This document shows, in pieces, positions 1-9,980 of a stretch of DNA of 64,000 bases. The stretch comes from Candidatus Handelsmanbacteria bacterium (GTDB taxonomy: Bacteria; Latescibacterota; UBA2968; UBA8231), in contig VGJS01000016.1 in assembly GCA_016867395.1 (NCBI GenBank), positions 1 through 64,000 of the forward strand, read 5' to 3'. The position numbers and the translations under genes are program-made. Positions within the stretch are counted from its first letter, which is position 1. Each line of letters opens with the position of its first letter. The notes under the pieces are model-generated. The model was not told the DNA's origin. It did not search any database and worked only from the letters and a program-made list of their open reading frames with translations.

Positions 1-393
1 CAGCGGTTCGACAATCTCGATCGCACCATCGACCTCTTGCGCGAGGTCTGCGATTGGGGGGTGGAGTCCCTTTCCCAACCGGAGAAAAAAGAGGCCATCC
101 AACGCTTTGAGGTGGCTTTTGAACTGGCATTGAAGACACTAAAGGATTACCTGGAGGAGGGTGGGGTAGTCATTAACCCGCTCACCCCGTGCAAAGTGAT
201 TAAGGAGGCTTTTGCCGCCAGGCTGCTCGAAGACGCGGAGGTCTGGATCGACATGATGCTCCACCGCAACCTGCTCTTCCACACCTACGACCTCAAGGTG
301 TTTTAGGCCGTGCTCCAGGCCGTGGTCGGAAACTATTATCCGCCACTGGCCCCTCTGAAGGACTTCTTTCGGGAAAAAAAGGGGGAGGGGTGA
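1..393 (+). pseudogene. HI0074-type nucleotidyltransferase substrate-binding (HEPN-fold) protein, 5'-truncated and with an in-frame stop
   Basis: The reading frame is open from base 1, so the start lies outside the window. The translation contains the family-typical segment IQRFEVAFELALKTLKDYLE, followed by GVVINPLTPCKVIKEAF and a WIDMMLHRNLLFHTYD stretch, as in the HI0074 family of small helical proteins that pair with a minimal nucleotidyltransferase (HEPN/MNT toxin-antitoxin-like modules). A TAG at 304-306 interrupts the frame. The same frame then continues with 28 sensible codons (AVLQAVVGNYYPPLAPLKDFF...) up to a TGA at 391-393, matching the expected C-terminal helix. I therefore read it as one gene broken by a nonsense mutation. 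Its stop overlaps the GTG of the next gene, the usual arrangement for this pair. Family call is fairly firm; whether the shortened protein still works is unknown. Confidence 0.7.
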
Positions 394-722
394 AGGAGAC
401 CGGCCTTACTCCGCACGAGCGGGAGCTGAGACAGGGGGTGATTCGCCGGGGGCCGGCCATCCGCGAGGTGGTCCTGTACGGCTCCCGAACCAAGGGGAGC
501 TTTAGACCCGAATCGGATATCGACCTGGCCCTGCTCGGCATCGAGGTTGAGATGCAGGCCGCAGCCATAGTGGAGGAACTTGAAGAGCTGCCCCTGCCCT
601 ACAGGTTTGATGTGAACGTCCGTAGCGTGATCACCCACCCTCCCGTGGAGTAACATATCTGGCGGGTCGGTATCACCCTCTACCAGCGCGATTCTTCCAA
701 GCAGGAGGAAGGCAGGCGCTAG
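390..722 (+). pseudogene. Minimal nucleotidyltransferase (MNT) domain protein, with in-frame stop near the C-terminus
   Basis: Starts at GTG 390, overlapping the TGA of the preceding partner gene by four bases. It contains the nucleotidyltransferase signature GSRTKGSFRPESDIDLAL, with the G-S loop and the D-x-D metal ligands, followed by a short beta-rich stretch ending DVNVRS. A TAA at 651-653 stops translation after 87 residues. In the same frame the sequence goes on with HIWRVGITLYQRD to a TAG at 720-722, and that segment resembles the normal last strand of these proteins (usual length about 100-110 aa). Both members of the pair therefore carry a single in-frame stop close to the C-terminus. 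The catalytic motif is intact, so a shortened protein could retain activity. Confidence 0.7.
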
Positions 723-735
723 CGAGAGAGCCGCA

Positions 736-1753
736 ATGAAAGGGTTCTTACTGCTCATCGCCGGGGGAGTGGCGACTGCGGTTCTTCCCACCCTTGCCGG
801 CACCCTCTCCGAACAAGCGCTGCTCGACCGGGTGCAGGCCCGCCATGAACAGGCCGGGGACCACCTCCGGCGCTGTGGCACCCCGCTGATCGTCGAGGCC
901 CGCCAATCCATCCGCGATCCTGCTCTCCGCGCCACTTGGGAAAAATGGGGACAGGTGGGCAGCGCCGGCCTCGGCTATTCCGACCGGGTGTTGCTGCAGC
1001 AGACGGCGCGAGGGTTGGCCCCGGCGGTCTCCGAGTTCGCGGTGTGGAACTATTTCACCGGACCTCGCCACCGGCCGGGACAGTTTTACGCCGAAGGGGA
1101 GAAGTACCTGGCGGTGCGGGCCCGCAGCCCAGACACGCCCGGCAAGGTGGCGGTGCAGGAGCGCGATTTCCTCGATCACCTGGCCAGCGCCTACCTGCGG
1201 CTAAAGCCCCGCCAGCGGCCAGGAGGACTCGCCCTGCAATTTTCCCTGGAGCGGGGACAGTGGCGGGTCCAGCTACTGCTTATTGGGCCCAATTCCCTTC
1301 ACATCCAGACCCTCGGTGCGGAGCCGGCCCAGGTAGCCGGCTGGGAAGTACTGCGAGGTGGTGCTGGTGCTGCGTTCCGCCAAATAGGAAGGACTGGGGT
1401 ACGGGTACGAACTCTATCTGGAATACGACCCGGACCCCATCGACCTGCCCGTCCCCCTGGCCCTGCGCCTGGGTTCCGGCTATCCCAATCCCTTCCATCC
1501 CGCCCATCACCCCCGCATCACCTTCCCTTTTTTCCTGGACCAGGCCAGCGCCGCCATCACCTTCTCCATCTTTGCCGCCGACAGAAGCCTGGTGCGGCGC
1601 TACGACCTGGGACCCCGTGCCGCCCGCGTCCATACCCAGGGGTGGGATGGGCGCAACTAAGCGGGCCAAGGGGTGGGGTCGGGGATGTACTACGGCCTGC
1701 TCCAGACCTCCCAGTCCCTCGCCCGCCAGACCTTCGTCCTCGTCCGCGATTAA
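736..1753 (+). pseudogene. Decayed secreted protein with a C-terminal FlgD-like domain
   Basis: ATG at 736 opens with a signal-peptide-like segment (MKGFLLLIAGGVATAVLPTL). The frame reads sensibly to about 1350 (…AQVAGWEVL), where it must shift to continue as CEVVLVLRSAK. In the new frame there is a TAG at 1385-1387, then YGYELYLEYDPDPIDLPVP and SGYPNPFHP, then GWDGRN, a TAA at 1658-1660, and GVGSGMYYGLLQTSQ up to the final TAA at 1751-1753. The 'YPNPF…GWDGR…G-Y-Y' order is that of the FlgD-like beta-sandwich at the C-terminus of the three intact secreted proteins downstream. So this is a relative with one frameshift and two internal stops. The N-terminal part is not recognised. Confidence 0.65.
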
Positions 1754-1902
1754 TTATTCTACAGAAGGGCGGATACACTACAGAACCCCCCTTTTCCCGC
1801 CGATGCTAACAAGAGGGGTGGAACGGCCTTTGCTAACACCCCGATGGGTTGCGCCGATCCGGCAGTCAGAGCGCCGGCAGGGGAACAAGGGGTGGGGAGG
1901 AG

Positions 1903-1934
1903 TCCGGAAACGGGAAAAAAGTGCCGTGTCCGGA
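1903..1934 (+). promoter_or_regulatory. Hairpin in the leader of the cohesin/dockerin operon
   Basis: An 11-bp stem (1903-1913 pairing with 1924-1934, one A-G mismatch) encloses a purine-rich 10-base loop, 39 bases before the ATG at 1974. It lies in the 220-base gap between the decayed gene and the operon. The gap also repeats a short purine-rich 'AACAAG…GGGGTGG' string at about 1808 and 1884. No riboswitch class was recognised. It could be a processing or translational control hairpin, or chance in GC-rich DNA. Confidence 0.3.
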
Positions 1935-1973
1935 GCGGGGAATCTTTGCAGTGCGCCGAACAGACGAGGCTTG

Positions 1974-4900
1974 ATGTCCAGAACCCTGATCCTCTTCATC
2001 GCGTGGTTGGGCGGCACCGGCCTGGCCCAGGGCCAGAGCGCCGAGGTGCAGCCGTCCCAGTTGCGGCGCATCCCGGTGGCCGGGGTGGGCGAGGGCCGGT
2101 ACTGGCAGCAACTGGTAATCACCCTGGACCACGACGACGGTCCGAGCGATTCCACCCTGACGGTCCGCCTGCCCTCAGCCTTCAAGGTGCTCGACCTCAA
2201 CGGGAACGAAAGGGTGGAGGACGAGGTGCGGGTGGTGTACAGGGCCGCAGGCGGGGAGGTTCCTGCCTTTGAGGTCTCTGCGGGGCTGAGCAGCGATCAG
2301 GTACTGGTCCTGCGTAGCAGCGGGCCGGCGGCGGCAGGGGGCAGGGTGTACCTGCAATTCCCGGTGGTGGTCAACGCCATCCCCGAGGTGCCCGTGGTGG
2401 GCTACGGCCCCATCACCTTTGCCGACGAGCGCGAACTGGACCTGGAGGCCGGCCCGGGACTGAGTTTCTTCCTCGAAGAGGACTTCCTCGCCGCCGGCTC
2501 CCTGCAACTGGTAGAACTGGCCCCATCACTCTTCGCCGGGCCCGATACCAGCACCAGCGGCCCGGGCACCTATTACCCGGACGTCCCCGAAGTGCTGGCC
2601 CTGGATCTGCCCGACCTGGTCTTCGACGGGGGGGTCTCGACCAGCAGCTTCCTGCTGGGCCCGGGCAACGGCGACGACAGCGACGACGTAGGGTACCGTT
2701 TCTACCTCTCCACCAGCGAAAATCTCAAACACCTCAGCCCAGAGGTGGCGCAGGAGGCGCGCCTGGCCGACGGCAGTGTGTACGTGGAACGCGAGGGGGT
2801 AGGCCGGCCGGTGCAGTTGCTGACCCGCGACCTGCCCGAGGGGCGCTATTTCGTCTACGCCACCGCCGACGTGGTGGGCGGGGTGGTGCTGGGCCGCAGC
2901 CGGGCCCTGCAGGTGCGCCACGTTCCGCGCATCGAGCAGGTGGGGCCTTTGGGCGGTTCGGCCGAACTCGACGCGGGCCTGCTGCAGGACAGCGAGGGCG
3001 CGGTGCTCGGCCCTGGCCCCCACCAGGTGGAACTGGGCTTTGCGGTGGAGGACCACGACGACGTGCCGGTGGTGAGGATGTTCTACAGCCAGGACCCCGG
3101 TCTGGGCGCCCTGGACATCGAGTTGAGCGAAGGGGCGGTCAGCGGTTTGGCCCGGGCCACGGCGATTACCACCCCCGTGGGTTTGCAGCAGCGTGAAGGC
3201 AGCGTGAACTGGGACGTGCTGGAGCCGCTGCTGGTCCCCGCGGGGTCCTATTACATATACGCGCTGGCCAGCGACCTGGGCAACCACGTCCTGGGCCGCA
3301 GCGAGGGGATGGTCGCTGTGCGGCACTCGCCCTACCTGCGCCTCGACCCGCTGAACGACGAGGGAAGCGCGGCGGTGGAGACCGGCGGCATCCGCCCCCA
3401 GCGGTACCTGACCCTTACCTGGGGCCGGAGCGGCAGCGACGGGGACCAGGACCCCGATGACGACGCCCGCATCGCTCTCTACTACAGCACCATTCCGGCC
3501 CTGACCGCCGCCACCACCGGTTTCTCCCTGCCCGGGGGGGCCGAGGAGTTGTTGGCCGACCTGGGCCGCAACACCCAGCCCATCGCCACCGGCCTGAGCG
3601 AGGATCCCGACCAGCGCCTCGACAACCAGTACACCTGGGACCTATGGTCCCTGCCGGCGTCCGGCCAGCCCGTGCCTGCCGCCGGCCAGGTCTATTACGT
3701 GTACGGGGTCATCAGCGATGGGGTCTCCAAGCGCCTGGCTCAGATGAACGGAGGCCGGCCAAACGACGCGGCTTCGCGCCTGGTGTTCTCCCACGCCCCC
3801 GGCCTGCGGCCCCTGCAGCCCCTGACCGAGACCCTGGTGCAACCGGGTCGGGCCGGCCGGGTGTCCTGGGAGGACGTGGACCTGGACCACAACGCCCGCA
3901 TCCGGGTCCTGCTCAGCCCCGCGGACCTGGGGCCGGTAAGCGACTACGCGGCGGTGTATTCGGGCGCGGCCCTGGTGGCCAATTCCGCCGACGGCCAGCC
4001 CCCGGCCGCGGTGAACGGGGTCTATGATCTGGCCGAGGACAGCCCCGCCAACTACTACGACCTGAGCACCAGCCCTTTCCCCATCCCCGACGGGCCTTAT
4101 TACGTGTACCTGGCCGCCGAGGACCGGGGCAGCTTCGGGGCCGGCTCGCGGGCCTGGCGGGCCCCCGGGCAGGTGCGGGTGGAGAACAGCGGCGAGGCCC
4201 CCGCCGAGATCTTCAGCCTGAGGCCCCAGGTCTTCAGCCTGGGGGCCGGGCAGCGGCAGACCTTTGAGCTGCGCCTTAACGCCGGCGGCGTCCAGGCGGA
4301 CCTGGCCCTGGCCACCCTGAGGGTGGACAGCAGCGCGGTGGCGGTAGTGGACCAGGACGAAACCATCGAGGGAATCCAGCCCTTTGCTCTGGCCGAGGGG
4401 TATGTGCCGGCCCAACTGATCGCCAACCAGATGCAGGTCGCCGAGGGGGACAGTCGCCTGCTGTTGAGCATGGCCTATTTCGACCCGGTGGGCGGCATCC
4501 CCGGTCTGAACGGCCGGACCCCCCTGGTCCGCTTGGAATTGGAGAGCCTGCAAGCGGAGGGGCAGATCCTGGTGGAGTTGCTAGGAGAGAGCGGCGCGGG
4601 CCTGGCCTCGCGCCTGGAGCGCGACGGCAGACCGGTGATTTCCCCGCCCGATGGGGCGCTGGCCGAGGGGGCGGTGGTGACGGCGCGGGCGACGCTGCGC
4701 GGGCGGCTGAGCCTGGAAGGACGCCCGGCCGCCGGGGTCAGGGTGGAGTGCAGCCTGCGGTCCTGGGGACAGCACGCGCCCCTGGGCGACGAGGTCTTTG
4801 CCGCGGCCAACGACGCGGACCCAGAGCTTGCCGGGATACAGGTGGAACTGGGCGGGGAGGGGGTCTTTGAACTGCGCCAAGCACCTCCGGGCCGGTACGA

Positions 4901-5897
4901 CCTGCATTTTCACCGCGACGGTTTTCTGGACGCCTGGGTGCCTGGCCTGGAGCTGGTGCCGGCCCAGGCTATAGAAGGGCTGCGGCCCGCCACGCCGGGG
5001 GCCGACACCCTGATGCTGGCCGGCGATGTGGCCGGGTACCTGGAAGAAGGCGGCAGCCAGCCCGATAACGAAGTGACCCTGGCGGACTGGGATTTCGCCG
5101 CCAGCCACTACGGCACGGAACCGGTCCCCGGTGATCCGGGGGAGCGGGCCGACCTGACCGGGGACGGCCGGGTGGATATCCGCGACCTGTCCCTGGTGGG
5201 GGCCAACTTCCTCTCCCGTGGGCCCCGCCCCGTGTACAAGGCGGTCGGCTCCGCCGGGGCAGTGTATCTGTCCCTGCGCTTGGATACCTCCGGGCCGGAG
5301 ACCGAACTGTGGGTGGAGGGGGAGGGCCTGGAGGCGGTCCAGGCGGCGCAGGTGGAATTGATTTTGCCGGAAGGACAATGGGCGTGGATACAGGAGCCCC
5401 TTCCGCCCGGCAACGCCCTGGCCGCCTATCACCCGGAGGGGGAGGGATTGTGGGTGGGGGTGAGTCGGATGGGGCGCGAACCGGGGTTGGGGCCGGCGCT
5501 GCTGCGGGGCCGACTGCGGGCCCTGGTGGACCAGCCCGCTCCCCCGTTACTGGGCGAGGTATTGCTGCTCGACCCGCGCCAGCAGGCCCTGCCGGTGGCA
5601 GCGGCGGGGGTGGCGCCGGCGCAGCAGGCGCTGATGCAGAACTACCCCAATCCATTTAATCCCGAAACCATCATCGAATTCGCCCTGCCCGTGGGCGGGC
5701 CGGCGCGCCTGGAGGTCTTCGACGCCCTGGGCCAGCGGGTGGCCTTGCTGTTGGATGGGTCGGTGGCCGCCGGCCGGCACACCCTGCGCTGGGACGGCCG
5801 CGACCTGCGGGGAAGACCCGTGGGCAGCGGGGTGTACTTCTACCGGCTGCACAGCGGCGCGTACGAGCGGGTGCGGCGGATGGTGCTGCTCAGGTGA
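1974..5897 (+). CDS. Giant secreted protein: about 130-aa YYVY modules, cohesin-like, carboxypeptidase-regulatory-like, dockerin-like and C-terminal FlgD-like domains
   Basis: 1307 aa from ATG 1974, which begins a clear signal peptide (SRTLILFIAWLGGTGLAQG). The frame is open much further upstream but there it overlaps the decayed gene and has no signal peptide. Residues about 195-740 hold roughly four diverged modules, each closing with a pattern such as GPYYVYLAAED followed by a G-R-S strand. About 742-895 resembles a cohesin fold (RQTFELRLNAGG … LLLSMAYFDP). About 900-1000 is a carboxypeptidase-regulatory-like sandwich. About 1012-1080 is dockerin-like, the second half being canonical (DLTGDGRVDIRDLSLVGANF), the first half weak. 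Residues 1219-1307 form the FlgD-like domain (QNYPNPFNP … LRWDGRDLRGRP). The stop overlaps the GTG of the next gene. Role inferred: surface scaffold or adhesin. No enzyme domain seen. Confidence 0.75.
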   Translation: MSRTLILFIAWLGGTGLAQGQSAEVQPSQLRRIPVAGVGEGRYWQQLVITLDHDDGPSDSTLTVRLPSAFKVLDLNGNERVEDEVRVVYRAAGGEVPAFEVSAGLSSDQVLVLRSSGPAAAGGRVYLQFPVVVNAIPEVPVVGYGPITFADERELDLEAGPGLSFFLEEDFLAAGSLQLVELAPSLFAGPDTSTSGPGTYYPDVPEVLALDLPDLVFDGGVSTSSFLLGPGNGDDSDDVGYRFYLSTSENLKHLSPEVAQEARLADGSVYVEREGVGRPVQLLTRDLPEGRYFVYATADVVGGVVLGRSRALQVRHVPRIEQVGPLGGSAELDAGLLQDSEGAVLGPGPHQVELGFAVEDHDDVPVVRMFYSQDPGLGALDIELSEGAVSGLARATAITTPVGLQQREGSVNWDVLEPLLVPAGSYYIYALASDLGNHVLGRSEGMVAVRHSPYLRLDPLNDEGSAAVETGGIRPQRYLTLTWGRSGSDGDQDPDDDARIALYYSTIPALTAATTGFSLPGGAEELLADLGRNTQPIATGLSEDPDQRLDNQYTWDLWSLPASGQPVPAAGQVYYVYGVISDGVSKRLAQMNGGRPNDAASRLVFSHAPGLRPLQPLTETLVQPGRAGRVSWEDVDLDHNARIRVLLSPADLGPVSDYAAVYSGAALVANSADGQPPAAVNGVYDLAEDSPANYYDLSTSPFPIPDGPYYVYLAAEDRGSFGAGSRAWRAPGQVRVENSGEAPAEIFSLRPQVFSLGAGQRQTFELRLNAGGVQADLALATLRVDSSAVAVVDQDETIEGIQPFALAEGYVPAQLIANQMQVAEGDSRLLLSMAYFDPVGGIPGLNGRTPLVRLELESLQAEGQILVELLGESGAGLASRLERDGRPVISPPDGALAEGAVVTARATLRGRLSLEGRPAAGVRVECSLRSWGQHAPLGDEVFAAANDADPELAGIQVELGGEGVFELRQAPPGRYDLHFHRDGFLDAWVPGLELVPAQAIEGLRPATPGADTLMLAGDVAGYLEEGGSQPDNEVTLADWDFAASHYGTEPVPGDPGERADLTGDGRVDIRDLSLVGANFLSRGPRPVYKAVGSAGAVYLSLRLDTSGPETELWVEGEGLEAVQAAQVELILPEGQWAWIQEPLPPGNALAAYHPEGEGLWVGVSRMGREPGLGPALLRGRLRALVDQPAPPLLGEVLLLDPRQQALPVAAAGVAPAQQALMQNYPNPFNPETIIEFALPVGGPARLEVFDALGQRVALLLDGSVAAGRHTLRWDGRDLRGRPVGSGVYFYRLHSGAYERVRRMVLLR

Positions 5898-8800
5898 TAA
5901 AAAAGAACTCGACCCCCCTCGTCCTGGCCCTGTGGCTGGGGCTTTTGGCCCAGGCGGTGCAGGCGGTCTCCATCGCCGTGCAGCGGCCGGGGGGGGAGAC
6001 CGACTTTGTCGGCCGCCTCGGCGAGGTGCTCGACCTGGAGGTGCGGGTGGACGCCGGGGGGGCGCAACTGACCGGCTTCACCTTCTTCCTCTCCTACGAT
6101 CCCCAGGTGCTGGGCCTGGTGCCGGCCAGGGTGAACGCCGAGGGCGAAGCCGAGCCTTTTTCGCCCGGCGAATACCTGCAAGGGTTGGTGCTGCTCAACG
6201 CGGTGGAGGAGTTGGAGGGCGAGAACCTGCTGGGATTCTCCACGGCCGTGGGGGTGCAGCGTTCGCCGCGCAGCGGGGCAGGGGTGGCGGCGCGTTTGCG
6301 GCTGGAGGTGCTGCGCCGGCCCGTCGGGGAACAGACCAGAGTGCGCCTGGTGGCCGGTGGGCCGCGCCACGTCTCCCACTACGTCGCCGCCGACCAGCGC
6401 GGGGTGGAACAGCGCTTTGCACCGCCCCTGGGCCAGTTGGCCATCAGGGTCACGGGTTTCCGGGTCCGGCCCCTGCCCGACCTGAGCCTGGTGGCCGGGG
6501 AGGAGCGGGTGGTCTTTGACCTGGATGACTACACCGAAGAGGACGGCCCCCAGGTGCTGTGGACCGCCTCGCGCCTGAGCGAGATCCCCACCCAGATCGA
6601 CCCAGAGACCGGCTTGGTGACCATGGCGCCGGAACCAGGGCTGGTGGGGGAGCGCCGGATGATCTTCACCGCCCTTGAAAGCGCCGAGGGACTGACCGCC
6701 GCCGACACCATCCGCATCGCCGTGTACTCGCGGCCCCGCATCGAAAACCTGCCCGACACCCTGCTCTTTCCGGAGGACGGGACCCATCAGCGCCTGGACC
6801 TGGACGCCTTTGTCGAGGACCTCGACGACCGCCCGGTGTCCGACTCCCTGACCTGGAGCGCGGCGGGGGCCACCCAGGTGCGGGTGGAGGTGAACCCCGC
6901 CTCCCACGTCGTCCTGCTCAGCGCCGCGCCGGACTGGCACGGGGAGGAACTGGTGTCCCTGATCGTCCAGGACCGGGAGGGCCACGCCGACACCGCCCTG
7001 GTGCGGATTGTGGTTTTCCCGGTCAATGACCCGCCGGTGGCGCTGCGGCCCGGCCCCATCTACCCGCAGCAGGGCGGCGAGCCGGTGCGCATCCCCCTGG
7101 CGGAGTTGGTGGCCGACAAGGACGACGAACTCAACACCCTGCAGTTCGAACTTGAAACCGAGGGCGGGGTCAGCGCCCAAATTAGCGGTGAGGCCCTGCT
7201 GGTCAGCGGCGAGGCCGAGGGCCGCGGCCTGGTGCGTTTCACCGCCCAGGACACCAGCGGTGCCCGCAGCCAGGGGCAGCAGGTGGCGCAGGTCACCCCG
7301 TCGGGCCAGACCCTGGCTCCCCAGATCGAAGCCGCTCCCTTGGTGCGCTTCCCGGCCGGGGGGGCGGGAAACCTGCCCCTCGACAGCCTGGCCTGGGACG
7401 ACGGGCGGGCCGAGGAGTTGGAGTGGCAGGCCAGCGCCGACCCGCCGCTGCGGGCCGAGGTGGTGGACGGGCAGTTGCAGGTGCGCGCCGAGGCGGGCTT
7501 CTCCGGCAAGGGCGTCGTGACCTTGCGGGTGCGCGACGCACAGGGCAACGAGGACGAGGTGATGCTGGAGGTGGAGGTGATCGCCGAGGGCCAGCCCCAG
7601 GGGCCCCGCCTCGAGCTGCCCGGCAAGATCGGCCTGGTGGTGGGCCAGTGGCGGGCCCTGGGATTCGACGAACTGGTGGCTGATCCCGATGACGCCGACA
7701 GCCAGCTTAGCTGGACCTGGCAACTGAGCCCGGCTGGAACGCTCACTGACAGCCTGGACCTGCCCGGCCGCCGCCTGTACGTGCGGGCCGAAGCGCAGGT
7801 GGAGCCGGCCTCGCTGACCCTGGCCGTGGCCGATCCCCAGGGCAACGGCGACCAGGGGAGCATCCCCCTGCTGATCACCCGCCCGGGGGAGGGCCCCAAG
7901 CTGCGCGCCTTTGACCCGGTGACCCTGGACAACCTCGAAGCCGAGACCCGCCTGGACCTGGACGAATACGCCTTTGACGGGGAGGACGGCGAGGGGGAAT
8001 TGGCCTGGACCCTGGCCGCACCGCCAGGGGTGGAGGTAGAACTGGACCCGGCCAGCCACCAACTCCGGGTGCGGCGGGCCCCCGACTCCACCGACACCAG
8101 CTCCACGGTGCAGGTGGCCCTGCAGGTGCGCGACACCGAGGGCAAGAGCGCCAGCGCCCTGCTCCAGGTGCAACTGCCCCCGGTTTTTGAGCTGAAGCCG
8201 TTCCCGATCCTCCGCTTCTACGCCAACCAGGCCGATACCACCCTGGTCCTCGACGGGTACGTCATCGCCTCGGGGGCCCTGCCCTCGCTGCGGTGGAGCG
8301 CCGGGCCGGCGGAAAAGCTGCGGGTGCAGATCGGGGCCAACCCCCCGCACCGGGTGCGGCTGGAGGCCCTGGACCAGAAGCTGCAGGGCAGCGAGACCCT
8401 GGTCTTCACGGCCGTTGACCCCACCGGGCGACAGCGCCAGGGCCAGGCGGTGGTCGAGATCAGGAGCCCCGGCCTGGCCCCCCAGGTGCGGCCCTTCCCG
8501 CGCCTCCAGTTGCGGCAGGGGGAGGCCAACACCGAATTGCGCCTCGACGAGTACGTGATCGACGACGACCCGGACTCGGCCCTGGTGTGGTCAGCCAGTT
8601 TCGCGGCGAGCCTGGACGTGGCCATCGACCCGCTGAGCCGCGCGGTTACGCTGAGCACCCAGAGCGCCCAGCCCGCCTTGGAGCAAGTGAATTTTCTGGT
8701 GGTGGACCCGGCCGGCAACGCCGCCGCCGGGGTGCTGGAGGTGGCGATCATCCAGGCCGGCGAGGTGCCCCGGCTGTCGGCTCTGCCGCAGATCCGCCTC

Positions 8801-9979
8801 CAGGCCGGCGGGCCGGAACAGCGCCTGGGATTGGACCCCTTTGTCAGCGATGCGGACACCCCGGACGAGAACCTGGTCTGGGAGGTGGCGGCCGAGCAGG
8901 GGGTGGTGGCCCGCATCGAGAACCGCCAACTGGTGGCCGCGGTGCCGGCCGGCCAGGAGGGCCGCACCCTGGTGCGGCTCAGGGTGCGCGACCCCGAGGG
9001 CAACCAGGCCCAGGGAGTGGTGCAGATCGAGATCGAGGTGGACAGTCAGCCCCCGGAATTGCAGTTGCGGGTGGCACGCCACGGGCTTTTCGCCGACCTG
9101 CTCCAGGTGGAGGTCCTGGCCGGAGAGGAATTGCGCGAAGCGCCCCAGTTGCTGGCCGGCCAGCAGGGTTTGGAGGTCGAGGCCGCCGGCGAGAAGCGCT
9201 ATCTCGGCTACTACCGGATCCCCAGGGCGGGGGGGGAGCAGTTTGTGGACCTTTTGGCCATTGGCTACGACCTGGCCGGCAACCAGATGCGCGACACCCT
9301 GGCGGTGGGCCTGCGCTGGCTGGACCAGGAGGGCGGCAGCCTGGGCAGCCCGGACGTGCGGGTCAGCATCAACGCTGGCGACGAGGTGGCCGGGCCGGGG
9401 AACCTGGCCCTGATCTACCGCCTCGATCCGCGCCAGGTACCCGCCGGCAGCGAGGACCAGCCGGTGTACGCGGTGGATGTGGCCAGGGGCCGCGACCTTT
9501 TGCGCCCCGTTTCCCTCAACTTCTACGTGGGGGCCAATGCCCCCGAGGGCCTGGGCATCCTGCGCTGGGACGAGCAATCCCAGAGCTGGGAGGAGCTGCC
9601 CACCAGCGCCGATGCGGGCAGCGGCTGGCTGGCCACCGAGGTGGATCGCCTCGGCCTTTTGCGGGTGGGACAGGTGGCCCCGGATCAGTTGCGGGTCAGC
9701 CAGGCCCTCAGCAGTTATCCCAACCCCTTTTCACCGGCCGTTCCGGCCCGCATCGTCTACGAGGTGGAGGCGCCCGGCCCGGTGCGGGTGGAGATCTTCA
9801 ACCTGCTGGGCCAATCAGTGCGGGTGCTGGTGGACAAAAGCTTCCAGGACGTAGGCACCTGGAGCGCCACCTGGGACGGCCGCGACCAGGCCGGCCAGGA
9901 GGTGGCCAGCGGCCTGTACCTGTGCCGGATGCAGCAGCGCGATCAACTGCGGCGGCAGCCCCTGCTGCTGGTGCGCTAA
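5894..9979 (+). CDS. Giant secreted protein: N-terminal cohesin, about nine Ig/cadherin-like repeats, C-terminal FlgD-like domain
   Basis: 1361 aa, starting at GTG 5894 that overlaps the previous TGA. Signal peptide at residues 1-25 (…LALWLGLLAQAVQA). Residues about 27-190 look like a cohesin: an early extended strand, then GFTFFLSYDPQVLGL, a late GVAARLRLEVL strand and a closing RVRLVAGGP. From about 190 to 1050 come repeats of about 90 aa, each with an LDLDxYxxDxD-type acidic loop and a VRDxxGN-type turn (for example RVRDAQGNEDE and RVRDPEGNQAQ), as in tandem Ig/cadherin-like stalks. Residues 1270-1361 are the FlgD-like domain (LSSYPNPFSP … ATWDGRDQAGQEVASGLY). It is likely a long rod presenting a cohesin at its tip. 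The partner dockerins could be those in the flanking genes; binding is inference. Confidence 0.75.
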   Translation: MIKKNSTPLVLALWLGLLAQAVQAVSIAVQRPGGETDFVGRLGEVLDLEVRVDAGGAQLTGFTFFLSYDPQVLGLVPARVNAEGEAEPFSPGEYLQGLVLLNAVEELEGENLLGFSTAVGVQRSPRSGAGVAARLRLEVLRRPVGEQTRVRLVAGGPRHVSHYVAADQRGVEQRFAPPLGQLAIRVTGFRVRPLPDLSLVAGEERVVFDLDDYTEEDGPQVLWTASRLSEIPTQIDPETGLVTMAPEPGLVGERRMIFTALESAEGLTAADTIRIAVYSRPRIENLPDTLLFPEDGTHQRLDLDAFVEDLDDRPVSDSLTWSAAGATQVRVEVNPASHVVLLSAAPDWHGEELVSLIVQDREGHADTALVRIVVFPVNDPPVALRPGPIYPQQGGEPVRIPLAELVADKDDELNTLQFELETEGGVSAQISGEALLVSGEAEGRGLVRFTAQDTSGARSQGQQVAQVTPSGQTLAPQIEAAPLVRFPAGGAGNLPLDSLAWDDGRAEELEWQASADPPLRAEVVDGQLQVRAEAGFSGKGVVTLRVRDAQGNEDEVMLEVEVIAEGQPQGPRLELPGKIGLVVGQWRALGFDELVADPDDADSQLSWTWQLSPAGTLTDSLDLPGRRLYVRAEAQVEPASLTLAVADPQGNGDQGSIPLLITRPGEGPKLRAFDPVTLDNLEAETRLDLDEYAFDGEDGEGELAWTLAAPPGVEVELDPASHQLRVRRAPDSTDTSSTVQVALQVRDTEGKSASALLQVQLPPVFELKPFPILRFYANQADTTLVLDGYVIASGALPSLRWSAGPAEKLRVQIGANPPHRVRLEALDQKLQGSETLVFTAVDPTGRQRQGQAVVEIRSPGLAPQVRPFPRLQLRQGEANTELRLDEYVIDDDPDSALVWSASFAASLDVAIDPLSRAVTLSTQSAQPALEQVNFLVVDPAGNAAAGVLEVAIIQAGEVPRLSALPQIRLQAGGPEQRLGLDPFVSDADTPDENLVWEVAAEQGVVARIENRQLVAAVPAGQEGRTLVRLRVRDPEGNQAQGVVQIEIEVDSQPPELQLRVARHGLFADLLQVEVLAGEELREAPQLLAGQQGLEVEAAGEKRYLGYYRIPRAGGEQFVDLLAIGYDLAGNQMRDTLAVGLRWLDQEGGSLGSPDVRVSINAGDEVAGPGNLALIYRLDPRQVPAGSEDQPVYAVDVARGRDLLRPVSLNFYVGANAPEGLGILRWDEQSQSWEELPTSADAGSGWLATEVDRLGLLRVGQVAPDQLRVSQALSSYPNPFSPAVPARIVYEVEAPGPVRVEIFNLLGQSVRVLVDKSFQDVGTWSATWDGRDQAGQEVASGLYLCRMQQRDQLRRQPLLLVR

Positions 9980-9980
9980 A

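Noticed and set aside
936-1973. A 346-residue N-terminal extension of the first giant secreted protein
   Set aside because: The extension overlaps the decayed gene in another frame, has low-complexity Pro/Arg/Ser composition and would bury the clear signal peptide that starts at 1974.
5840-8350. Very long open frame on the minus strand opposite the second giant protein
   Set aside because: Composition is repetitive Gly/His/Val/Gln, as expected for the antisense of GC-rich coding DNA. The plus-strand frame has signal peptide, domains and operon overlap.
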